Positions 1 through 7,720 of a stretch of DNA of 15,725 bases are shown here, one piece after another. The stretch comes from Clostridiales bacterium (GTDB taxonomy: Bacteria > Bacillota > Clostridia > Saccharofermentanales > Saccharofermentanaceae). The stretch spans positions 1 to 15,725 of the forward strand of contig JAFGGR010000104.1 of assembly GCA_016930475.1 (NCBI GenBank), in the 5' to 3' direction. The notes beneath the pieces were generated by a model. The model saw nothing but the letters and a program-made list of their open reading frames with translations. It made no database searches and was not told where the DNA came from. Made by a program: the position numbers and the translations under genes. Position 1 is the stretch's first letter; each line of letters opens with the position of its first letter.

Positions 1-751
1 ACGAGAGGGACTCGTTGATGCCGTAATCCGACCCGATGTTGTGGTCGTTGCGCTCATGGGTGAAGATGTAGTTCCCGCTCGGCTCGATCTCCGTGATTCT
101 CGGATCCCAGGGCGATTCGCAATATCCGCCCATCACCGGGAGAAGACCGGCCGTGATCGCCCCGCCCCAACCGGTCGCAGTGAAATACGGCGCGTCAAAA
201 CCGATATCACGGGCAAGCCGCGTTAGCGTCCTCATGTGAAAGATACCCTCGTCGCCGGAAAGTCCGCCGCAGTGGCCATACTCGTTTTCGATCTGAACAC
301 CGATAATCGGACCTCCGTCCGAAGCCAATAAGCCCTTGACCTGCTCGAAAATCGCCCGGTAAAAGCGTTCGACTTGCAGGAAGTACTCCGGGTCGTTTGT
401 TCTGGGCTCAAAACCCTTTTCGAAAAGCCAGTCGGGGAGCCCACCGTGGCGGACCTCCGCGTGCGACCATGGACCGATACGCAGGAAAAAGTTAAGCCCG
501 CAGTCGCGGCAACACTCGATGAAGCGCCGAAGGCCTTTTTGACCGGAGAAGTCGTACTCGCCTTCCGCCTCTTCATGATGGATCCAGATCACGTACGACG
601 AGGCGATGTCGACCCCGCCGGCCTTCATTTTGCGAAGGCGGACCTCCCACTCGGTTTCCGGGACACGTGAATAGTGGATCTCGCCCATGACCGGAAACCA
701 AGGCTTTCCGTTACGGGTGAGGCCGCGCTCGTTATAGTCGAATTTTTCCAT
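1..751 (-). CDS. GH35 beta-galactosidase, N-terminal 250 residues (cut by window edge)
   Basis: The visible 250 residues read as the start of a glycoside hydrolase family 35 catalytic barrel. Residues 147-159 (GGPIIGVQIENEY) are the family signature, with E157 as the expected acid/base. Residues 92-109 (IGPWSHAEVRHGGLPDWL) and the early KMKAGGVD segment (41-48) also fit. The nucleophile and the C-terminal domains lie beyond the window. There is no signal peptide, so the enzyme should act in the cytoplasm, removing beta-linked galactose from imported galacto-oligosaccharides. The start is the ATG at 751-749, preceded by AAAGGAA inside the end of the permease gene; the permease stop codon is one base upstream. 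This coupling places it last of the visible genes of the galactan operon. Family assignment is firm; the substrate is inferred from the GH53 neighbour. Beta-galactosidases of GH42 usually fill this slot in Bacillus. Confidence 0.93.
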   Translation of the reverse strand, partial: MEKFDYNERGLTRNGKPWFPVMGEIHYSRVPETEWEVRLRKMKAGGVDIASSYVIWIHHEEAEGEYDFSGQKGLRRFIECCRDCGLNFFLRIGPWSHAEVRHGGLPDWLFEKGFEPRTNDPEYFLQVERFYRAIFEQVKGLLASDGGPIIGVQIENEYGHCGGLSGDEGIFHMRTLTRLARDIGFDAPYFTATGWGGAITAGLLPVMGGYCESPWDPRITEIEPSGNYIFTHERNDHNIGSDYGINESLS

Positions 752-752
752 T

Positions 753-1826
753 TTATTCCTTTACTCCGGCTCCCGCCAGGGACGACACCAGCACCTTTTG
801 AGTGATCACAAAGAATGCGACAAACGGGATCGCGACGATCAGTGCGCCCGCGCAGAACAGGGTGAACTCATTTTTTCTGTCGGTAACAAAGCTGAAAAGT
901 CCTACCGCAAGGGTCTGATTCTCATTGGAGCGAAGGATCAGCTTTGCGAATATGAATTCCATCCACGGGCCGGTGAAGCTGACGATCGCCAGGAACGTGA
1001 TGATCGGTTTCGCCTGCGGCAGGATGATGCTGAAAAATGTTCGCGCACTGCTCGCGCCGTCGAGCCGGGCGGCCTCGTCATAGGCTCTCGGAATGGAGTC
1101 CATGTAGCTCTTAACGAGCCATGTGTTGTACGGAATGTTTCCTGCCAGATAAATAAGAACCATACCCCACAGGGAATCCAACCCGTTGATGCGAAGCAGA
1201 ATAACGTAAATTGCGATCATTCCGATGAAGGAAGGAAAGATCTGCAGGATGAGTAGTGCCAGCATAATCGACTTCTTAAATACGAATCGGAATCGCGAAA
1301 ACACATATGCGGCCAAAGAACATACCAGGACCGTCGACAAGGAGGTTCCCGCGGAGATGATCAACGTGTTTTTGAACCACAGGAGATAGTTGGTTTCGGA
1401 AAAGAGCCGTACAAAGTGCTTCGTTGTAAATCCTCCGCCGAAGGGGATGATGCTCGTCGCCGAAATCGACCTTCCGGGCGAAAAGGCGGCGCTCACGGCG
1501 TAGATCAACGGGTACAGGACAACAAGGCTGATCAGGGTAAGGAAAATCACGATAAACGTCTTATAGACGCGAGTCCGGAATCTCTGAAGTGTATTGTAGT
1601 AAGTAAGAGTCTTTGTCGGTTCGGGAGCATATCCATAATCACCCGAGGCTGCCGATTCGAACGATGCGGCCTTTCTCTTGGCGGCTCTCGCTCTTTCTTC
1701 GGCCATTTTTGTAGCCCGTTCGACACGATCCGCCCGCTCTTCGGCAAGCTTTATCTTTTCCGCGTCTGAAATTTTGGTCTCCGGGATCTTATCCGGTACT
1801 CCCGGCGTTTTCTCCGAGTTTGTCAT
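753..1826 (-). CDS. Sugar ABC transporter permease, MalG/GanQ-like, with charged N-terminal extension
   Basis: Inner-membrane subunit of a carbohydrate importer of the MalFG type. Six membrane segments follow one another from about residue 90 to 350. The EAA loop that docks the ATPase is at 251-270 (EAARLDGAS, then LP at 269-270). The first 75 residues are unusual: soluble, rich in Lys, Arg, Glu and Ala (for example KLAEERADRVERA), and likely an alpha-helical or coiled-coil cytoplasmic extension; typical MalG proteins of about 280-300 aa lack it. I chose the ATG at 1826. It gives 357 aa and a TGATG overlap with the upstream permease stop, with AAGGAAGGAG 7 bases ahead; the GTG one codon earlier would sit too close to that site. 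With the adjacent MalF-like gene it should form the pore for galacto-oligosaccharides. The specific substrate is inferred from the operon. Confidence 0.93.
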   Translation of the reverse strand: MTNSEKTPGVPDKIPETKISDAEKIKLAEERADRVERATKMAEERARAAKRKAASFESAASGDYGYAPEPTKTLTYYNTLQRFRTRVYKTFIVIFLTLISLVVLYPLIYAVSAAFSPGRSISATSIIPFGGGFTTKHFVRLFSETNYLLWFKNTLIISAGTSLSTVLVCSLAAYVFSRFRFVFKKSIMLALLILQIFPSFIGMIAIYVILLRINGLDSLWGMVLIYLAGNIPYNTWLVKSYMDSIPRAYDEAARLDGASSARTFFSIILPQAKPIITFLAIVSFTGPWMEFIFAKLILRSNENQTLAVGLFSFVTDRKNEFTLFCAGALIVAIPFVAFFVITQKVLVSSLAGAGVKE

Positions 1827-3151
1827 CACAATTCTCCTTCCTTGAAAGATTTGGTCCGTCTGAAGTTGAAGATCGCAAACGGTGCCAACACGACAAATAT
1901 ACAGACCGCCAGCACAGCCGCATAATTGTATTTCTGCAAATTGAGTGTCAAATTATAGATCCAGGTCACGACGATGTCCGTTCCCTTCGCGCTGGTCGTA
2001 GTGGAATCCGCGACGACAGGATTACCGCCGGTCAGGAAGAAGATTGCGCCGAAGTTGTTGATATTATGCGTAAACGACATGATGATCAAAGGCATCGTTT
2101 GATAGATGACCGACGGCAACGTGATCGACTTGAATACTTGCAAACGGCTTGCGCCGTCGATTCGGGCCGCTTCGAATGTTTCCTTGGAAATCGCGGTCAT
2201 CGAGCCCATCGTAAGGAGCATAAAGTAAGGAAAACCGGCCCAGAGATTGATGAGCACGACGGTGAATTTGGCCAAAGTCGGATCGCTGAGCCATGGGATA
2301 GTGGTTTCCTGTGTCATCAAGCCCAATTCGATCAACGTTCGGTTGATCGTACCGAAGCTCCCGTTTAAAAGGTTTTGCCACACCAACATCGAAACGACCG
2401 CCGGCACCGCGTAGGGTAGGATAAAAAGGGTACGGAAGATCGGTGAGATTTTGAGTTTGGTTTCGTGCATGATGACGGCCATGAGCATACCGCCTGCATA
2501 ACAAGTCACGGTCGCGGCAGTCGCCCAAATGAGGGTCCATGCGGCGACACGCCCCAGCGCTCCGGTCCAGGTTATATCGCCTCCGAACATCGTCTTAAAA
2601 TTGTCCAGACCGACCCAGTCCACGGTGTTATTGGGCGGTATGTGATCCGGAGACGAGTAGTTCGTAAACGCGACGGACGCCGAGAAAACAAGAGGAACCA
2701 CAACAAAAAACAATATCAGAACTACAAGCGGCGACAGCGCCGCGACGGGAAAGGCTTTCGTGCTCATCTCGGAGATGATTTTCTTATAAGAAGGGAGTTG
2801 TCCGAGGGCACAGAATTCCTTATACGTCGAAAGAGCGCCTCGCACGGAAATCGCGTACAGAGAGACAAAAATAAACAAGACGGCCAGCACAATGATCCCG
2901 TCGATCAGCATGAACATGGAATGATCTTTTTCGAAAACCGTCAAACCTGGCTTCGGTTCACCCAATGTGATCATTCCGCCGATGATGCGAACAATAAAAG
3001 GAGACGTCACCAAAACCACAATTTCGATAAAAGCGAAAATGGCTCCCTTGATGTATTGTTTCAGAAATACCAAATGCGCCAAACCCATGAAGAGCAATGA
3101 CGCGAGAAATATCTTTTTTCGAGAGGAACCGTTCCGATCGAGTGTAAACAT
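1826..3151 (-). CDS. Sugar ABC transporter permease, MalF/GanP-like
   Basis: Partner permease of a MalFG-type importer, 441 aa. It has extra N-terminal membrane segments (about 14-34, 36-60 and 83-104) before the core permease segments (about 137-160, 205-228, 238-262, 296-318, 353-374 and 408-430), as MalF does. The EAA loop is at 327-346 (EAARIDGAS, then LP). After the fourth segment the periplasm-facing stretch NYSSPDHIPP...VDWVGLDNF is typical of the maltodextrin and arabinogalactan-oligomer permeases of Gram-positives. The start is the ATG at 3151, with GGAGG-type sequence about 10 bases upstream. It follows the binding-protein gene by 127 bases, which contain a stem-loop, and overlaps the next permease by one base (TGATG). 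Membrane role is certain; galacto-oligosaccharide as substrate is inferred from the GH53 and GH35 neighbours. Confidence 0.94.
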   Translation of the reverse strand: MFTLDRNGSSRKKIFLASLLFMGLAHLVFLKQYIKGAIFAFIEIVVLVTSPFIVRIIGGMITLGEPKPGLTVFEKDHSMFMLIDGIIVLAVLFIFVSLYAISVRGALSTYKEFCALGQLPSYKKIISEMSTKAFPVAALSPLVVLILFFVVVPLVFSASVAFTNYSSPDHIPPNNTVDWVGLDNFKTMFGGDITWTGALGRVAAWTLIWATAATVTCYAGGMLMAVIMHETKLKISPIFRTLFILPYAVPAVVSMLVWQNLLNGSFGTINRTLIELGLMTQETTIPWLSDPTLAKFTVVLINLWAGFPYFMLLTMGSMTAISKETFEAARIDGASRLQVFKSITLPSVIYQTMPLIIMSFTHNINNFGAIFFLTGGNPVVADSTTTSAKGTDIVVTWIYNLTLNLQKYNYAAVLAVCIFVVLAPFAIFNFRRTKSFKEGEL

Positions 3152-3219
3152 TTCTGGGTATCCCTCCCCTCCTCAAATGAGAAGATTTAAGCAAACGTAC
3201 AGATAATCCGAAGTGTCGG

Positions 3220-3250
3220 GGGATGCATGAGCTCAAGGCCCATGCATCCC
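3220..3250 (-). other. Stem-loop between binding-protein and permease genes
   Basis: A perfect 10-bp inverted repeat (GGGATGCATG / CATGCATCCC) with an 11-base loop lies 28 bases after the binding-protein stop. No T-run follows on the minus strand, so it is unlikely to be a full intrinsic terminator. Stem-loops at this place in other binding-protein-dependent operons (for example malE-malF) protect the upstream message, so that binding protein is made in excess over permease. That role is inferred here. Confidence 0.6.
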
Positions 3251-3278
3251 ACCGCACGTAGGAGGAGATTGGATCTGA

Positions 3279-4478
3279 TCAGGCGACAAACGATACGATG
3301 GCACTATCCAAAGCTTTCAGCTCTGTTTCGACATCGGCACCATCCCAAATGTTGCTGCTCGCGCTTCCTGCGGCATCCCAGAATGCACTCATCTGAGGCA
3401 CGGAGGGCATCGGGAAAGCATAGTTCAACTGATCGATGAATCCCTTGGCATACTCGCTCTCGACCTTGACATCAATGGCCGGAAGCGCACCGGTGATCTC
3501 GTTTCTCAGGAGTTGCATCTCTTCCGAAATCAGGAATTCCGCAAACATATTCGCTTCCTTGGAATGCTTGGTGTAAGCGGAAACAAACATACCGCGCGTG
3601 CCCGAGAAGGATGCGGCCGGTGTCGACTCACCGCTCAACGCGGGCAGAGTCGTGATGCCGTAATTCAGTCCGGCATCCTTGAAGTTGCTGACGTTCCACG
3701 GTCCCGAAATATGCATTGCAGCTGTTCCGGCCGCGAACGCTCCGTCTGCGGTATCCGTTCCCAGATCGGCCGCGGGCAGATTGATAACTTCCTTCATCTT
3801 CGCGAATTCCTTCATTCCTTCGATCGCGTTGGGCGTTGCCAGGAAGGAGGATGATACGTCCGCTCCGCTCGTCCCGAACAGGCGGTTTCCGCCCTTGGTC
3901 GTGAAGAGGATCGTGTAATACATCGAAGTAACGTCCATGACGAAGCCGTATTTTCCGGGATTCGCGGCGTTAAAGGTCTTACACCATTCATACAGGTCCG
4001 CCCAGGTCTTCGGTACCTGATCCTCGGAGATCAGATCTTTGTTGTAATACAAAGCATAGGTCTCGGCCGATGTCGGGTAGCCGTACATCTTTCCACCATA
4101 GGTCAAAGCCGCGGAGCAGGCCGGAAGCACTGCTGCCTTTACCTTATCGGCATTCGCGGTCTCCAGGATATGTCCGCCGGATACGAGTTCGCCGAGCTTA
4201 TCGTGCGGGGCGGCAAACAAGTCAGGTCCGACCCCACCGGGGCCGTCCAGCGCGATCTGGGAGGAAGAATCACCCAGTTCTACGTTCACGAACTTGATCG
4301 TAATATTCGGATTTTTCGCCGTGAAGGCCGCTCCGGCCTGCTCGATCCATTTATCCGGTCCGTCCACGGACTCCCATACGACCAGCTCGACTTTCTCGGG
4401 CTCTTTCTCACAGGCCGCTCCGAAAACTGTCGCGAGCAGCACCATGACCAAAAATAAGGCAAATACTCTCTTTTTCAT
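3279..4478 (-). CDS. Extracellular sugar-binding lipoprotein (SBP family 1, MalE/GanS-like)
   Basis: Substrate-binding subunit of the importer, 399 aa. Residues 1-22 are a lipoprotein signal peptide (MKKR, hydrophobic core, GAAC) and C23 is the likely lipidated cysteine, so the mature protein is tethered outside the membrane. The rest fits the family 1 solute-binding fold: ELVVWES near residue 31, SAETYALYYNKDL at 137-149, PKTWADLYEW at 156-165, and ISGPWNVSNFKDAG at 257-270. The ATG at 4478 is chosen because it begins the signal peptide directly and has AAAGG 8 bases upstream; an in-frame ATG 13 codons earlier would bury the signal peptide. It lies between the LacI regulator and the permeases. 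Galacto-oligosaccharides are the inferred ligand from the galactanase in the operon; maltodextrin-type ligands cannot be excluded from sequence alone. Confidence 0.94.
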   Translation of the reverse strand: MKKRVFALFLVMVLLATVFGAACEKEPEKVELVVWESVDGPDKWIEQAGAAFTAKNPNITIKFVNVELGDSSSQIALDGPGGVGPDLFAAPHDKLGELVSGGHILETANADKVKAAVLPACSAALTYGGKMYGYPTSAETYALYYNKDLISEDQVPKTWADLYEWCKTFNAANPGKYGFVMDVTSMYYTILFTTKGGNRLFGTSGADVSSSFLATPNAIEGMKEFAKMKEVINLPAADLGTDTADGAFAAGTAAMHISGPWNVSNFKDAGLNYGITTLPALSGESTPAASFSGTRGMFVSAYTKHSKEANMFAEFLISEEMQLLRNEITGALPAIDVKVESEYAKGFIDQLNYAFPMPSVPQMSAFWDAAGSASSNIWDGADVETELKALDSAIVSFVA

Positions 4479-4503
4479 AATGTGCACCTTTCTTTCTTTT
4501 ATC

Positions 4504-4515
4504 GAAACCGTTCCC
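4504..4515. promoter_or_regulatory. Candidate second LacI-family operator before the binding-protein gene
   Basis: GAAACCGTTCCC shares the core AACCGTT and the flanking G and C with the strong palindrome at 7697-7712 (GCAACCGTTTGC). It sits 26 bases upstream of the binding-protein ATG. It is a poor palindrome by itself, and the 7-base core also occurs by chance elsewhere in the window (for example near 11104), so this call is tentative. Confidence 0.35.
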
Positions 4516-4562
4516 AATTGCGTCTTAACGTCAGCGTTTCGGGCAGTTCCGATGGGTTCCGA

Positions 4563-5576
4563 TTACTGAGTCGATCTTTTGAGCGCGATCTGATAGTTTA
4601 AGATCGTTCTCTTCTTAATTTCCTTACCGGAAATCATGTCGATCAAGCTTTGTCCCGCTACCACCCCCAATTCTTTTACATCGATTTCCAGTGCCGTAAT
4701 CGGCGGGTTGTTATATTTCAGATGCGCGCTGTCATAAAACGACGCGACCCGAATGCCGTCCGGAATGGAAAGTCCCATATTGTTTAATTTAGACAATACT
4801 TGACTGCATATAATGTCGTCACCGCATAATATACAGTCGGCTCCTTCTCTGATCGCTGCTTCCACACTCTTATCCATGGCCGTCTTCGTTCCTATATTCT
4901 GGAAAATGATCCTTCTGTCCAGGCCTTCCGCGCTTCCCTCCGTCGCCATTGCATATCCGCGATAGCGGCTGACGTTGACCGCATGCTCGTCGCTTCCGAT
5001 AATGAGCGCCGTCTTCCGGTTGCCCATCGAAATGAGAAGTGAGGTCAGCTTTTCGCATGCGGTCTCGTGGTCCGTGTCGATCTGAACCAATGCATCGTCG
5101 CTGCTGGAGCCAACGACGAGAAAAGGAATTCCGGTCTTCTTCAGATAGGTCGCCGCGAGGTCGTGAACGAGAAGGCGCGTGAGAATGATCCCGTCGACCT
5201 TTTTGTTATGTACCAGACGCTTCAAGGCCGAGATATCCTTCTCCACGACGACCGTAACAACGACATCGTAATCGTTCGCCGCCGCGGCTTCGCAGGCGCC
5301 CAGCAGAAACACCTGGAAGAACGGCTTCTCCGCCAAATCCGAATCGGCCGGAAGGATCACGCCGAGATTATAGGTCTTGGACTGAGCCAAACTTCTCGCG
5401 ATCAGGTTCGGCGCATAATCCATGTCCTTAACGTACTGATGAACGCGCGCACTGGTCTCCGCGCCGATTCGACCTTTTCCGGAAAGCGCTCTGGATACCG
5501 TGGATTTGGATAAACCCAATTCACGGGCGATGTCGTCCAACGATATCTTCTTTTTTGTCGGGATGTTTTCCTTCAT
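4563..5576 (-). CDS. LacI-family transcriptional regulator of the galactan operon
   Basis: DNA-binding repressor-type regulator, 337 aa. The helix-turn-helix is at 11-32 (SLDDIARELGLSKSTVSRAL) and the hinge helix around 57-65 (NLIARSLAQ). The periplasmic-binding-protein-like effector domain starts at LGVILP (71-76) and carries family landmarks such as RYRGY (204-208) and IPDGIRVASF (271-280). An open frame extends 29 codons further upstream into the galactanase gene, but the ATG at 5576 is preferred: it has GAGG 7 bases ahead, places the HTH at the usual distance from the N-terminus, and leaves a 19-base gap after the galactanase stop. Its position inside the operon suggests autoregulation through the operator at 7697-7712. 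The effector is probably galactose or a galacto-oligosaccharide, which is an inference. Confidence 0.93.
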   Translation of the reverse strand: MKENIPTKKKISLDDIARELGLSKSTVSRALSGKGRIGAETSARVHQYVKDMDYAPNLIARSLAQSKTYNLGVILPADSDLAEKPFFQVFLLGACEAAAANDYDVVVTVVVEKDISALKRLVHNKKVDGIILTRLLVHDLAATYLKKTGIPFLVVGSSSDDALVQIDTDHETACEKLTSLLISMGNRKTALIIGSDEHAVNVSRYRGYAMATEGSAEGLDRRIIFQNIGTKTAMDKSVEAAIREGADCILCGDDIICSQVLSKLNNMGLSIPDGIRVASFYDSAHLKYNNPPITALEIDVKELGVVAGQSLIDMISGKEIKKRTILNYQIALKRSTQ

Positions 5577-5595
5577 CTGTTCGCCTCTTGTCCTC

Positions 5596-7578
5596 TTAAT
5601 CAATTCGATAGATGTAAAAATCGTCGATCGTTCCCCATGAACCGGGAGTGCCGTTGACCTCAAAGCCGATCGTTAACGCTCCGTCCGTCACTTCAATAGC
5701 CGAGATGACCGGAACCTGCCATTCCTGCCAGCCCTTGAGTTCGACCGGTACTTCTTTCTCATTTCCACCGGCCTGCGTGAAAAGCCTTATACGGTCGTCC
5801 GTCTTTGCGTTACTTCCCTGGATCGCCGCAGTCACCGCATATATGCCCGCCGGTAAACCGGTAAATTCCTGAGTCATCGTAAAGCTCACCTCGCCCACCG
5901 CCCAATAGTGCAGGGACCAGTCTCCGGAATAGGCATCTGCCGTCTTCATTTGCCGGTCGGTGCACTCCGCCCCGTCTTCCGGGTAAGTGATCTTCCAAGG
6001 CAACATATCCTCTTCTTCAAAACTATGATTCAAGACAAAGTTTTTAGGGTTCAGTCTGACCTCGCAAGTGATGGGCTCCGACCAATCAGGCGTCTGCCCA
6101 TTTACGAAATGCGCGCCTGCGGCACTGTTATCCTCGGCCGCGGAAAGCGCGTCGATTTCCGCCTTCTCTTCTTCATTCCAAACGACCGGCTTTCCCTCGC
6201 GGGTGCCGTCGTTAAAAGTGACTTCGACCGTTTCCGGCCAAGGGATCTCCTCCCCGATCGTGACCGCCAGTGATGTGTCCTTTACGGCGTCGATCACGCG
6301 CGAGACAGTATTTCCCTGACTTGCGTATCCGAAGACATAAAGAGAATCCAACGGTTTCCCATCTGCGTCGAAAAGCGCCTGATTATCAACGGCAGATCCT
6401 CCGTACCATACCCCCGCGTCCTCGGGATCGTACTCTCCGGCATAACTCGTCGCCCAGCCGGATCCGTACTTCTCCCAAATCACTTTATTGTTATCGATCG
6501 CAGAAGGCGGTCCGACCGCGATCCATGCCGGTTCCCAATAGCAGACTCCGATCCCGGCCTTCCCGATCCCGGAAACCGCGGCCATGACATCACGAAGGAA
6601 ATTGGCTTGTCCCTGCACGGAAGCGGGATAAAGGCCCAGATCAGACGGATCGGAAATTGTATTGCCATGTCCGTCCGAATCTTTGAGCGTATAAGTATAA
6701 GCGGTCTCAATGATCATGACCTTCTTCTTGTAGGTATCCGCGATATTTTTAAGCAGCGCCGTCACATTTTCGAGTGTCCCGTGCCAGTACGGATAATAGG
6801 AGGAAGCAAAAACGTCATAATCGACCTCATATCGATCAAGATTAAATGAATACGCGGAGTATCGGTTCTCGGTCTCGGGATTTGAAAAGTGTATGGCGAT
6901 CAGGATCTTCTGCTTCCCGGACTTGGCGATTTCACGAACAGCTTTGCTCCCGGAGGACAGCAACTTAGCCATGTCCGGCCACGTCGTAACACCCGCGATC
7001 CCGTTATTGATCTCGTTTCCGATCTGCACCATTCCGATATCCGCGCCGTTTTCGATCAACTGCGCAAGGCTGTTTTTCGTAAAGTCATAAAGTGCGGATT
7101 CCTTTTGCGAGACGTCCATTCCGCTCCATGCTTTCGGTGTCATTTGTTTTCCGGGATCCGCCCAGAAGTCGGAATAGTGAAAATCAACAAGAAGTTTCAT
7201 CCCCTGTTCCGCAGCTCTTTTTCCGATCTCGACAGCCTTCGCAAGGTCATTAGTACCGCCGCCGTATCCGTTTCCTTGGCTGTCATTCGGATCGTTCCAA
7301 ATACGCACGCGTATGTAGTTAACACCCGCGCTCTTCAATGTGACGAATATGTCTTGCGGATTTCCTTCGCGGTCCTTATAGATTACGCCGCTTTGCTCCA
7401 GAGCGATAACGCTGGAGATATCTACGCCGCGGATGAAGTCTTTGGACATGGAGGGAATTTTTGTTACGGAAATGTCGATCGGAGGCAACGTCAGCTTCCC
7501 GGCACCGCACGCGGAACAACCGATCGCCGAAAGCAACACTGCGAGAACGAGTAGGATGGAAAAGATTCTGCCTCTCAT
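5596..7578 (-). CDS. Surface lipoprotein endo-beta-1,4-galactanase (GH53) with Ig-like and C-terminal binding domains
   Basis: Cuts beta-1,4-galactan side chains of pectin into oligosaccharides at the cell surface. A signal peptide ends at C21 (SAIG-C), suggesting a lipoprotein. The GH53 barrel spans about 46-395: FIRGVDISSV (48-57), NYIRVRIWNDP (87-97), DFHYSDFWADPGKQ (132-145), acid/base E189 in QIGNEIN, nucleophile E291 in MIIETAYTY, and YWEPAWI (347-353). Residues about 425-510 look like a bacterial Ig-like (Big_4-type) domain (TVEVTFNDGT, PVVWNEE). Residues 512-660 (FVLNHSFEEEDMLPW onward, ending DDFYIY) form a beta-rich jelly-roll-like module, plausibly a CBM61-type galactan-binding domain. 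The ATG at 7578 has AAGGA 8 bases upstream. It is the first gene of the operon, behind a strong promoter and operator. Family assignment is firm; the C-terminal domain name is tentative. Confidence 0.95.
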   Translation of the reverse strand: MRGRIFSILLVLAVLLSAIGCSACGAGKLTLPPIDISVTKIPSMSKDFIRGVDISSVIALEQSGVIYKDREGNPQDIFVTLKSAGVNYIRVRIWNDPNDSQGNGYGGGTNDLAKAVEIGKRAAEQGMKLLVDFHYSDFWADPGKQMTPKAWSGMDVSQKESALYDFTKNSLAQLIENGADIGMVQIGNEINNGIAGVTTWPDMAKLLSSGSKAVREIAKSGKQKILIAIHFSNPETENRYSAYSFNLDRYEVDYDVFASSYYPYWHGTLENVTALLKNIADTYKKKVMIIETAYTYTLKDSDGHGNTISDPSDLGLYPASVQGQANFLRDVMAAVSGIGKAGIGVCYWEPAWIAVGPPSAIDNNKVIWEKYGSGWATSYAGEYDPEDAGVWYGGSAVDNQALFDADGKPLDSLYVFGYASQGNTVSRVIDAVKDTSLAVTIGEEIPWPETVEVTFNDGTREGKPVVWNEEEKAEIDALSAAEDNSAAGAHFVNGQTPDWSEPITCEVRLNPKNFVLNHSFEEEDMLPWKITYPEDGAECTDRQMKTADAYSGDWSLHYWAVGEVSFTMTQEFTGLPAGIYAVTAAIQGSNAKTDDRIRLFTQAGGNEKEVPVELKGWQEWQVPVISAIEVTDGALTIGFEVNGTPGSWGTIDDFYIYRID

Positions 7579-7669
7579 ATGTCATTCCTTACCGCATAAG
7601 TGAACGAAGGGAAAATCCGGTTATCGAATGGATCGGCATATCATTGAATCTGGTTTACAAAATCAGTTG

Positions 7670-7682
7670 TTTGACTGTCAAA
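7670..7682. promoter_or_regulatory. 13-bp perfect palindrome in the galactanase leader
   Basis: TTTGACTGTCAAA is a perfect 6+1+6 palindrome about 30-45 bases downstream of the predicted transcription start. It may be a protein-binding site or a small RNA hairpin. It contains TTGAC in both directions, but no good -10 hexamer follows on the minus strand, so it is not called as a promoter. Function unknown. Confidence 0.35.
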
Positions 7683-7696
7683 GAATTATGACTAGT

Positions 7697-7712
7697 GCGC
7701 AACCGTTTGCGC
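7697..7712. promoter_or_regulatory. LacI-family operator of the galactan operon
   Basis: GCGCAACCGTTTGCGC is a 16-bp palindrome with one mismatched pair and a central CG, the hallmark of LacI-family operators. It begins 8 bases after the -10 hexamer, covering about +2 to +17, where a bound repressor would block transcription. The gene for a LacI-family protein is the second gene of the same operon. The core also fits the CcpA cre pattern (AA-N-CG-N-TT) but lacks its outer T and A, so catabolite control by CcpA is a less likely alternative. Confidence 0.75.
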
Positions 7713-7720
7713 CTAAACTC

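Noticed and set aside
798..4297. Long plus-strand open frames opposite the permease and binding-protein genes
   Set aside because: They lie antisense to firmly identified genes, have arginine-rich composition typical of antisense frames and lack ribosome binding sites.
7653..7681. Second minus-strand TTGACA (7681-7676) as an additional promoter
   Set aside because: The hexamer 17 bases downstream is GTAAAC, a poor -10. The sequence is better described as part of the TTTGACTGTCAAA palindrome.
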